A DNA stretch of 16,789 nt from the NCBI GenBank assembly GCA_049273835.1, contig JBASRM010000798.1, forward strand, positions 1-16,789, written 5' to 3'. The DNA is from Onstottus_A sp049273835 (GTDB taxonomy: Bacteria > Acidobacteriota > Blastocatellia > UBA7656). Made by a program: the position numbers and the translations under genes. The notes beneath the pieces were generated by a model. It made no database searches, was not told the DNA's origin, and saw nothing but the letters and a program-made list of their open reading frames with translations. Of this stretch, positions 1 through 6,630 are shown one piece after another; positions within the stretch are counted from its first letter, which is position 1, and each line of letters opens with the position of its first letter.

Positions 1-645
1 GTTGTAAAGCGCCGCACCCCACAGCATCGCTCCCGTAGCCATCATGCTCTTGCTGACGTTATGGACCTCCCGGGTGTGGCAGTCAGACGTTCCACAACTC
101 ATCGCGGACACACGCAGGTCGCCTGGATTGACGAACCGCACAAATTCGGCGCTTTCATTGTTTAGCGCCGCGTATGACGTTTTTGGATTAGCCGAAGACT
201 TCCAGAGATAGCTCTGGCGCGGTTGGACGTGAGCCTTGTTCTGCGCCTCGGTGTACTCGGGGGAACCCTTCTGGGCGCCGGCAGGCAGTCTGACTTCAGC
301 GTGACCGCCATGGCAGTCGATGCAGCCGAGATTGACTTTGCCGTTATGCATGTCTTCGATGCCCTTGTGGCAATCGTTGCAGCCCACGCTGCGGCAATTG
401 GCTTCGCCTAAGGTCATGCCCCAGAGACTGGTCTTCGCCGCGGTAGGATTACACGGGGCAGTGCCTTGAGTCGCTGGAGAAGCAGCGGCGCCGGCGGCGG
501 AGTCCTTGTCAGCCGCTGAAAAACTTGCGTCCGGTTGATTCTGATCATCGGTCGCATTCGCGTGCGCGAAAGCGACGAACGAATACAAGCACGCAAACGC
601 GAGAATCAACATCAACTTCATTACGCGATTCTTCGATCGTCTCAT
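1..645 (-). CDS. Multiheme c-type cytochrome, exported, N-terminal 215 residues (3' end beyond window)
   Basis: Read from the minus strand: ATG at 645-643, then 215 codons in frame to position 1 with no stop, so the C-terminus is missing. A signal peptide (basic MRRSKNR, hydrophobic core about residues 9-27, AxA-like end near residue 29) is followed by an Ala/Ser-rich stretch. Visible heme sites are CNDCH (89-93), CIDCH (108-112) and a probable CX4CH, CGTSDCH (184-190); C84 lies just before the first site. The segment from 180 on, with EVHNVSKSMM and GAMLWGAALYN, matches from memory a family of very large multiheme cytochromes in Acidobacteria and Planctomycetes. It probably moves electrons in the periplasm or at the cell surface. 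It lies 103 bp downstream of the cytochrome-porin gene on the same strand, so an operon is likely. The start is supported only by a weak GGTGA; an in-frame ATG at 621-619 is an alternative. Confidence 0.85.
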   Translation of the reverse strand, partial: MRRSKNRVMKLMLILAFACLYSFVAFAHANATDDQNQPDASFSAADKDSAAGAAASPATQGTAPCNPTAAKTSLWGMTLGEANCRSVGCNDCHKGIEDMHNGKVNLGCIDCHGGHAEVRLPAGAQKGSPEYTEAQNKAHVQPRQSYLWKSSANPKTSYAALNNESAEFVRFVNPGDLRVSAMSCGTSDCHTREVHNVSKSMMATGAMLWGAALYN

Positions 646-748
646 TTGATCACCAACAACCCGCAAGGTGGTAGTGTCCCCAGCATCCCTCGTTACGTTG
701 CCAATCGACCTCAAAAGGACAACGGGCACGCGCAGCAACCCCCAACAC

Positions 749-3088
749 TCAATACACGAATTTCAGCTTCACAAAGGCCGAATATAGGATCTTCGACTTG
801 GCGCCGCAGAACCCGGTGCTGCAGTTAGAGCTATAGATGTCTCGGAACCCCGTGCCGGGAATCAGAGATGAGAAGCCTGCGGAGACAATCCAATTCTCGC
901 TCAAGAACGGCCGATACAACGCGCCTACCCCATAGTCGAACCCGATCGGTTTGCGAATGTTTGGCTGAAACAACAACTCCGAAAGCGGCTCGGTATGATG
1001 GAAGTGCGAATAGTTCATGTTGAATATGGCTCGCAGCTTCGGAGTCATCTCGGCTTCAGCCCCTAGGTGGTAAAGGAATATGCCCGGATTGACGAAATTC
1101 GATTGCCCCTCGGTTTTGCTACTTCGCAGATCGGGCAGCAAGCTCCCGGGGGTAGTCAAAAGCACCGCGGTGTTAGTAAGCGGGATTCCCTGGCTGTTCC
1201 AAAAGCTGAATGCTCCGCCGGCAAATTCCTGGAGGTCCTGGATCGAGTCGAACCCTCTACCCGTCCCGTCAAAAGGCTTCTCATCACCAGAGGCCCAGAA
1301 CAGCGAACCCTTGAACCGCAACCAGTCGCGATCAAGCGAAAGTTCCGCTGCGGCCATCTGAGCGTTGATGTCCGTCTTACGTCCGGCTATTGGGTTGTGC
1401 GAATCATGCCCGAGCGCCTGGTAGAAAGCGTGCGAAATGTTCCAGCGACCCATATGACCATCGCCCGCCCAACCCAGGTAGTAAGACTTGACGCCGTGTG
1501 GCCTGACATCCCCGATCAATGCAGGCCGAACCAGAAAATCGTTCTCGTCAAAGTGCCTGCTCGGACGATCGTCGTTGTAGTGAAAGCTGAACTGACTGGT
1601 GTAGCCGTGCCATCTGGTATCCTGGCGAAACAGATTGGCGATGAAGATACTCTGATCGCGAAAATGCGGGGTGTTCAGCTCGCTGTTGGTGTCCTTTTCG
1701 AGCTGATAGAAATAAGCAAGGTTAAATTGGTATCGATTGTTCGCATAGTTGCCGAATATCCGTGCCCCCAGATTTGTGTCGCTGAAAATGAATCCGCGGA
1801 AGTCGCTGGCAAACTGTTGGATGCCCACGCGCACCGATGTTGTATCGAAATACGGGTTCTTGCGGTCTGTGCTTCTTCCGCCGGATAAGAATGGAAAAAT
1901 CCTGGTTGTGTCCCCAAGTCTTACCTCTCCGAAAGCGTCTTGCAACGCGATATAGCTATCAGTTCTGGTGTTGCCGCGGCGGAAGTCGACGTTGACGATC
2001 CCGTTTTCCTGCGTCGCAAGGTAGTTGACGTTGAAATTTGGCGTGATGTGGATACGCCAGTCGATCGGCTTGAATGAGGTGTCACCGTGAAACAACTCGA
2101 ATGAGAGCGAGAAGTTTTGGCGAAAGAACAGTTGACCACCGCGGCCAAAAAACTCCTCGCTGTCCGGCCGTTGAGCAGATACGTTACTCGGCACGGGTAT
2201 CCGCTTGGCATTGACCAGCGACTCGCTCTCGGCGAGCAACACAAAGAAGTTGTGCTGACCGAGTATCGGATAGTCTCCCTTGAGAACATTTTGCCGGTAC
2301 GGATTGAGAATATCGCCCTTTTCAAAGCGTGGATCCTCGGGGAACCCGATTCTCCAGCGGTCGATAACCGGCATTTCGTCGGCAGTCTCCTGCTTAGGAT
2401 TGCCGATGGTGGACCCGCCGGCATATCCGATCGGCGAATCGACTGGAGTCGAAAAGGGCGGAACCCTCATCAGCGGCGGATCCGGGTCGATGATCGGCGC
2501 TGTAGGCCCCGACGGCGGCTGAGGTATAACATCGGTCCGGGCGACGAACGAACCCTCCCGGTCGTGACAATCCGCGCATTTGAGGGGAATTTTTTCGGAG
2601 GCGCGATACACACCCCGCGTCGAGAGATCGGCCTTGGTCATGTGGCAGCCGACACAAAGCCGGTGGTAAGCCTCTCGATTGCTAAGCTCGTAACCTTCGG
2701 CGTCGTAGAAGTTGCGAGCGTCTCCTTCCGGCAGATGGCAATTCGAGCACTTTTGAAACTGCTTTATGTCAGTGACATCGGTAACATCGGGCCTCGACGG
2801 ATTGGTGACCTCGCGGCGGTGGTGACACAAGACACAGCTTAGTCCCCCAGTCGGTTTGTTAAGGAAGGGAGGAACGAAATCGCCGGTACGACCGAGGCTC
2901 TCGTGCGGGTTGTGATGGAAGAGCACCAGTCCGCGTTTGCCGTCGATATCCAAACCAAGAACCGGTCTTTGTTCTTGAAGGATTATCGCATCGTCGGCCA
3001 GTGCGGGAGCAAACGACTTGACCGAACCCGCCGCGAATCCTATCAGGCCTACTGTGTACAGAACGATGACGGTTAGTCTCAGTCGCAT
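749..3088 (-). CDS. Tetraheme cytochrome c3-like domain fused to an outer-membrane beta-barrel (porin-cytochrome fusion)
   Basis: The 779-residue protein has a signal peptide (core about residues 4-20, cleavage likely after PALA, residue 31). Four heme motifs follow: CVLCH (85-89), CSNCH (114-118), CVGCH (145-149) and CADCH (171-175). Candidate distal ligands H58/H59, H62, H90 (directly after the first motif) and H142 (just before the third) fall in the order of the bis-His ligands of class III cytochrome c3. A Pro-rich linker (about 188-220) leads to a conserved-looking segment with DRWRIGFP (243-250) and NPYRQNVLKGDYPILGQHN (262-280). From about 315 to the end, alternating polar/aromatic strands finish in KLKFVY, the C-terminal aromatic typical of outer-membrane barrels. 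The likely role is carrying electrons from the periplasm into or across the outer membrane. The start has AAGGG five bases upstream. It is first in a two-gene operon with the downstream multiheme cytochrome. Barrel strand count and substrate cannot be read by eye. Confidence 0.88.
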   Translation of the reverse strand: MRLRLTVIVLYTVGLIGFAAGSVKSFAPALADDAIILQEQRPVLGLDIDGKRGLVLFHHNPHESLGRTGDFVPPFLNKPTGGLSCVLCHHRREVTNPSRPDVTDVTDIKQFQKCSNCHLPEGDARNFYDAEGYELSNREAYHRLCVGCHMTKADLSTRGVYRASEKIPLKCADCHDREGSFVARTDVIPQPPSGPTAPIIDPDPPLMRVPPFSTPVDSPIGYAGGSTIGNPKQETADEMPVIDRWRIGFPEDPRFEKGDILNPYRQNVLKGDYPILGQHNFFVLLAESESLVNAKRIPVPSNVSAQRPDSEEFFGRGGQLFFRQNFSLSFELFHGDTSFKPIDWRIHITPNFNVNYLATQENGIVNVDFRRGNTRTDSYIALQDAFGEVRLGDTTRIFPFLSGGRSTDRKNPYFDTTSVRVGIQQFASDFRGFIFSDTNLGARIFGNYANNRYQFNLAYFYQLEKDTNSELNTPHFRDQSIFIANLFRQDTRWHGYTSQFSFHYNDDRPSRHFDENDFLVRPALIGDVRPHGVKSYYLGWAGDGHMGRWNISHAFYQALGHDSHNPIAGRKTDINAQMAAAELSLDRDWLRFKGSLFWASGDEKPFDGTGRGFDSIQDLQEFAGGAFSFWNSQGIPLTNTAVLLTTPGSLLPDLRSSKTEGQSNFVNPGIFLYHLGAEAEMTPKLRAIFNMNYSHFHHTEPLSELLFQPNIRKPIGFDYGVGALYRPFLSENWIVSAGFSSLIPGTGFRDIYSSNCSTGFCGAKSKILYSAFVKLKFVY

Positions 3089-3404
3089 TAGACCCTTGTA
3101 GCTTCTGGCGTCAGAGCATCTACTGCCGCTGCTGAAAGACTATGAGGCGTAATAACCTGGAAGACCCGAGCCCTTTGGCCAGTTCTTTCTCGCCAACAAC
3201 CTGCCGTAATACGCGGCGCAAAATATCACCTTGATATTTTAAAGTCAAGAACGGTGCTTCTGACTCGGGAGTTGAATTGAATGAGAAATGCGCATCGCAA
3301 TGTTGTGCTTGCAAACGTTTCCACTCATCGGCTACACTTGCCGCCGAAAATTCAGACTCACGAACCGGCGTATCGACCTTTTGTTCTGCTGGGGACAATT
3401 CCAA
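3089..3404. promoter_or_regulatory. Divergent intergenic region between the cytochrome-porin and heme-binding-like genes
   Basis: About 316 bases separate the minus-strand start at 3088 from the chosen plus-strand start at 3405. Promoters for both directions should lie here, but I found no convincing -35/-10 pair on either strand. The outstanding element is the perfect palindrome at 3220-3240. Small ORFs across this stretch show no recognisable protein. Confidence 0.5.
3220..3240. promoter_or_regulatory. Perfect AT-rich palindrome, candidate operator
   Basis: Arms AAAATATCA (3220-3228) and TGATATTTT (3232-3240) are exact reverse complements around the spacer CCT. It is an AT-rich island in GC-rich surroundings, 131 bp upstream of the cytochrome-porin start and 165 bp upstream of the heme-binding-like gene. 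A dimeric regulator site serving one or both genes is the simplest reading. The regulator is not identifiable from sequence. There is no U-run after the right arm, so a terminator is unlikely. Confidence 0.45.
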
Positions 3405-5411
3405 ATGATCAGGAGAATCGGCTTTACCAGAAGAAGACAATTGCTGAGGGGCGTTACGCTGTTCGCCGCGGCGTCGCTTCTTTGCTTCAGTGGCAATTCG
3501 CTGGCCTGGCTCGGCCAATCGTTGAGCCCGCCGGTCATCAATCCACAAGCTTGTCGATACGATGCCACTATCCAACGATTAATTATCAGAGGCGAAAACT
3601 TTCAGCGCGGGGCAACAATCAACCTCAAAGCCCCCGCTGGTCCGATAAGTATTGGCAAGGTGAAGGTAAAGGGTGGTGGTAAAATCTTCGTCGATGAGGT
3701 GGGCGAAGCCGACCTCGTGGACGGCCTGGATGTCACCGTCACCAACCCCGACGGCGCGGTCTCACAGACAGTTCATCTGGTGATTGCCGCTGCTGACGAC
3801 ACCAGACTCACTGATGCCGACGTCAAAAGAGTAATCGCTCAGGCGGTCGCGCAAGCGGAGTCCAGCGGGTTTAAGGCTACGATCTCAGTCGTGGACAAGG
3901 AAGGCAACATACTCGGCATTTTTAGAATGACGGGCGCCCGCAACGACATAACGATAGGCGGCGGCACGCGGTGCGCAGCGAGCAACAGTCTCAACAATCC
4001 AATCTGCGGACTCGAAGGGCTGCGGCTGGGCTTGCTCCCGGTCTCCGACGGGGCGACGCTAGCCGCCATCTCCAAGGCCGTCACCGGCGCATTCCTGAGC
4101 AGCCAGGGTCACAGCTTCACGACCCGCACCGCAAGCTTTATTGTGCAGGAGCATTTTCCACCTGGGGTAAACTTCCAGGGCGGCGGGCCCTTGTTCGGCG
4201 TTCAGTTCTCGCAGTTTCTTATCTGCAGCGATATCAACGCGCGCTCCCCGCTGGGCCTGGCGGCCGATCCTGGCGGAATTGCGCTGTACAAAAACGGCGT
4301 CGAAGTGGGCGCCATCGGCGTTGAAGGCGATGGGGCTTACACATTGGATCTCGACCCGTCTGATGACGATCAGCCTGTCGAGGAACTGGTCGCGCGCGCA
4401 GCAACTCGAGGTTTTGAAACCCCGCCGGAGATACAAGGCGACAAGATCATCGTAAACGGAATCAGGTTTCCTTTCGTCAACACGGCGATGCCACCCGCGG
4501 CGCCGGCTCAGGGCTTTGACCAGTTGCGCGGTCAGGTTCTCACGCTTGGCGCCCTTGCTCCTGGAATCCGCGGGGCACAACCTTCGGGCTTCAAGGTCTC
4601 AACTATCGACTCATCGGTGCCAGCGGGGCGAGTCGACAACCGGTTCCCTATCAAAGCGGGTTCGGTTTTGAGCAGGAGTGAAGTGCTGCAAATCCTCATC
4701 CAGGGGGCCAGACAAGCTTTCATCACCAGGGCGGCTATTCGGCAGCCTCTCAACAGCGCTGCAGAGGTCAACATATCAGTGGTAGATGTTGACGGCGAGG
4801 TGTTGGGAATCTTCAGCACAATCGATGCGCCGATCTTTGGATTCGACGTTTGCGTGCAGAAGGCCCGAACGGCTGCTTTCTTCAGCAAGGCTTCAGCGGC
4901 TGCCGAGCTCAGATCGCGAGGGTTTGGCCGCTACGTCGACGCTGCCGCCAATGACGGCGTGAAACTCGACGGCTCAGTTGCATTCTCTGACCGGGCACAA
5001 GGTTTTCTCGAACGCCCGTTCTACCCCGATGGAATCGACGACACCGAGAACGGACCATTCTCGGTGCCGATTGAGGACTTCAGCCCGTTCAACGACGGCT
5101 TGCAACTGGACCTGTTGATTGGCGCAATAGGAAGATTCGTTACTTCGGGAACGTTCAGTCCGGCGGATTGTACCGGCATCCCGAGCCTCAAGAATGGAAT
5201 TCAGATCTTTCCCGGGAGCGTGCCGCTATTCAAGAACGGAAAACTTGCGGGCGCGGTTGGGGTAAGCGGCGACGGCGTGGATCAGGACGATCTCGTCGCA
5301 TCGATGGGAAGCGCGGGGTTCGAGGCGCCCCTAAATATTCGCACTGATAGAGTGTTTGTTCGCGGGATCCGGCTGCCGTACGTCAAATTCCCTCGTCATC
5401 CCAATCGGTAA
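3405..5411 (+). CDS. Exported protein with IPT-like domain and two GlcG/HbpS-type heme-binding-like domains
   Basis: I place the start at ATG 3405, giving 668 residues: GGGGA at 3391-3395 is nine bases upstream and a signal peptide begins at once (MIRRIGFTRRRQLLRG, hydrophobic to about residue 34, ending NSLA). The open frame reaches back to 3288, but that extension looks non-coding. RRRQLLR resembles a twin-arginine motif, so Tat export is possible. Residues about 42-127 look like an IPT/TIG immunoglobulin-like fold. Two related halves follow, about 136-340 and 422-640. Each has the GlcG/HbpS pattern: an N-terminal helix, ISVVDKEGNILGIF (160-173) or ISVVDVDGEVLGIF (457-470), then ALYKNGVEVGAIGVEGDG (293-310) or PLFKNGKLAGAVGVSGDG (607-624). 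Known HbpS proteins bind heme outside the cell; heme binding here is inferred from family and from the cytochrome neighbours. It is transcribed away from the cytochrome operon. Confidence 0.8.
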   Translation: MIRRIGFTRRRQLLRGVTLFAAASLLCFSGNSLAWLGQSLSPPVINPQACRYDATIQRLIIRGENFQRGATINLKAPAGPISIGKVKVKGGGKIFVDEVGEADLVDGLDVTVTNPDGAVSQTVHLVIAAADDTRLTDADVKRVIAQAVAQAESSGFKATISVVDKEGNILGIFRMTGARNDITIGGGTRCAASNSLNNPICGLEGLRLGLLPVSDGATLAAISKAVTGAFLSSQGHSFTTRTASFIVQEHFPPGVNFQGGGPLFGVQFSQFLICSDINARSPLGLAADPGGIALYKNGVEVGAIGVEGDGAYTLDLDPSDDDQPVEELVARAATRGFETPPEIQGDKIIVNGIRFPFVNTAMPPAAPAQGFDQLRGQVLTLGALAPGIRGAQPSGFKVSTIDSSVPAGRVDNRFPIKAGSVLSRSEVLQILIQGARQAFITRAAIRQPLNSAAEVNISVVDVDGEVLGIFSTIDAPIFGFDVCVQKARTAAFFSKASAAAELRSRGFGRYVDAAANDGVKLDGSVAFSDRAQGFLERPFYPDGIDDTENGPFSVPIEDFSPFNDGLQLDLLIGAIGRFVTSGTFSPADCTGIPSLKNGIQIFPGSVPLFKNGKLAGAVGVSGDGVDQDDLVASMGSAGFEAPLNIRTDRVFVRGIRLPYVKFPRHPNR

Positions 5412-5460
5412 AAAGGGAGAGGCCGGCCCGCCGGTTTCGCGGCGCTCCGACCTCTCGTAC
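5411..5460 (-). terminator. Rho-independent terminator of the truncated hemoglobin gene
   Basis: Arms GAGAGGCCGG (5417-5426) and CCGACCTCTC (5447-5456) pair over 10 bp with one mismatch. On the minus strand the stem is followed by CCCTTTTTA, a U-tract, so it suits the minus-strand gene ending at 5480. On the plus strand no T-run follows. The distal end touches the stop codon of the convergent plus-strand gene (TAA 5409-5411). Confidence 0.6.
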
Positions 5461-5479
5461 ACCCAACAAATCTTGTTCG

Positions 5480-5956
5480 TTACTGTCCGACTATGTCGCC
5501 CTTCATTGGGCCGAGCGCTCCGAGAAGCTCGTTCTTTTCGGTCGCACCTACGTTGAACTTGTCGAGCGCCTTCACCAGGTCTTCCACCAAAGCGTTAAAG
5601 TCCGCATCAGTGATACTCATCCCCTTGTGCGCGGTCTTCATGTCTTTGCCCTTGTACTTGCAGGGTCCGCCGGAGGCCTGGCAAATCTGGTCCACCAGGT
5701 TCTTCTTGAACTTGGCAAGCCGCTTCTTATCCTTTGCCGTATCCGCAAAGAACTTGTTGATGCGCGTGTCGGTCGCGCAGTTCGTCACAAATTGGTCGAC
5801 CACGGCGGTGATCGCGGTTTTGCCACCAAGCCGCGAGTACAGCGACTTGGGTTTGGCCGCCTTAGCCGCTCCTTTCTGAGTCGCGGTTACCGGCGCATTC
5901 AGACATCCCAGCGCAACTGCTGCTGCGATCGCAACTGCCATTAATGTTTTACGCAT
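5480..5956 (-). CDS. Exported truncated (group 1-like) hemoglobin
   Basis: The 158-residue protein begins with a signal peptide (MRKTLMAVAIAAAVALG; cleavage probably near VTA, residue 25; LGC at 16-18 is a poor lipobox). Globin sequence runs from about residue 38: SLYSRLGG (38-45), RINKFFAD (65-72), GGPCKYKG (96-103) and KTAHKGMSIT (107-116), where H110 should be the proximal heme ligand. This is the 2-on-2 truncated hemoglobin pattern. The residue expected to be Tyr B10 reads Val57 (DQFV), which would alter ligand stabilisation. Cysteines at 60, 92 and 99 could form a disulfide once exported. Such globins bind O2, NO or CO, or handle peroxide or nitrite; periplasmic location is inferred from the leader. 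AGGAG lies four to eight bases upstream of the ATG. It is convergent with the HbpS-like gene. Confidence 0.88.
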   Translation of the reverse strand: MRKTLMAVAIAAAVALGCLNAPVTATQKGAAKAAKPKSLYSRLGGKTAITAVVDQFVTNCATDTRINKFFADTAKDKKRLAKFKKNLVDQICQASGGPCKYKGKDMKTAHKGMSITDADFNALVEDLVKALDKFNVGATEKNELLGALGPMKGDIVGQ

Positions 5957-6630
5957 ATGCTCCTCACTCCTTTTCTTTCATTAGATTCATGAACGAGCGG
6001 CTTCGCAGCCGCAGCATTTGGTTCGAACATTCCTGAGGCTGTTTCGATCGCACTTATGAGTCGCTCGATAGCAGCCCTTCTCGCACTATCAAGAAACCAG
6101 ATAATGCCTTCGGATTAAGAACCTCGCCAGAAAGCGAGTGGTATGGGTCGATCTACGCTTCAAACCTGATTTACGCCGCCCTCGGAAAAACGGATTCAAA
6201 GTTTCAACAAAAGCTGTGGTCTGGCGGCCGTGACCATGACCGCCGACAAGTGTCTCACAAAACCACCGGGCCGCAAAGCTGGATGATGCGAGGTTAACCT
6301 GGATAGTAGCCGTCATTGACTGCGAAACCCGGTGCGATTCTATCGAGAGATCATCAATCGCCAAGGCCGTGTGGGAGCTAGCGACAGGCCGTGTGGGAGC
6401 GCTTCACGTCATTGCGAATACGTGAATATCGCGTGCGCCGCCGGTACCCGAGGATCACTTCGGAGTCAGTCTTCTCGCCAAAGAACCAGTGCGTTGGCCA
6501 CTCCGTATGATAAGATGTTGGACGTTCGGATCATGCTCCTGAAATCTATCGACACTTTGACCAGATTCAGACGCCTCGAAGCCGCGGTAAACCAAAGCAT
6601 AAATGTGTTTTGATAATTAGGAATTTCCTT
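5957..6630. other. Gene-poor intergenic region upstream of the caspase-like gene
   Basis: About 670 bases lie between the divergent starts at 5956 and 6631. Short ORFs on both strands (for example 6089-6364 minus, 6332-6613 plus) lack good ribosome-binding sites and resemble no family I know. Visible structures are a small hairpin GCGGCT/AGCCGC in the leader of the hemoglobin gene (5997-6012), a 10-bp palindrome AGGTTAACCT (6291-6300) and the direct repeat at 6364-6400. TATGAT at 6506-6511 could be a -10 box, but no -35 accompanies it. I see no RNA gene. Confidence 0.5.
6364..6400. repeat. 15-bp direct repeat, two copies, 22-bp period
   Basis: AGGCCGTGTGGGAGC occurs at 6364-6378 and again at 6386-6400, separated by TAGCGAC. 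It lies in the gene-poor stretch upstream of the caspase-like gene. It may be a pair of protein-binding sites or the residue of a tandem duplication; no further copies are seen nearby. Confidence 0.6.

Noticed and set aside
1067..2842. Long plus-strand ORFs (1067-1888 and 2117-2842)
   Set aside because: They are antisense to the cytochrome-porin gene, which has clear heme motifs and a barrel end; they show no domains.
3231..3248. FNR/CRP-like site TTGAT...GTCAA
   Set aside because: The half-sites are eight bases apart instead of four and the second is imperfect; the overlapping exact palindrome explains the pattern better.
3120..3575. Minus-strand ORF of 151 codons across the divergent intergenic region
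   Set aside because: It overlaps the start of the HbpS-like gene, has no good ribosome-binding site and no recognisable motif; the intergenic palindrome also falls inside it. Probably chance.
6015..6035. GGTTCGAAC resembling a tRNA T-arm
   Set aside because: The flanking bases do not form the T stem and no acceptor, D or anticodon arms are found around it.
6291..6300. 10-bp palindrome AGGTTAACCT
   Set aside because: Palindromes this short are expected many times by chance in a window of this size.
6089..6613. Short ORFs in the gene-poor region (6089-6364 minus, 6332-6613 plus)
   Set aside because: No ribosome-binding site, no familiar sequence, mutually overlapping; low-complexity basic composition suggests chance frames.
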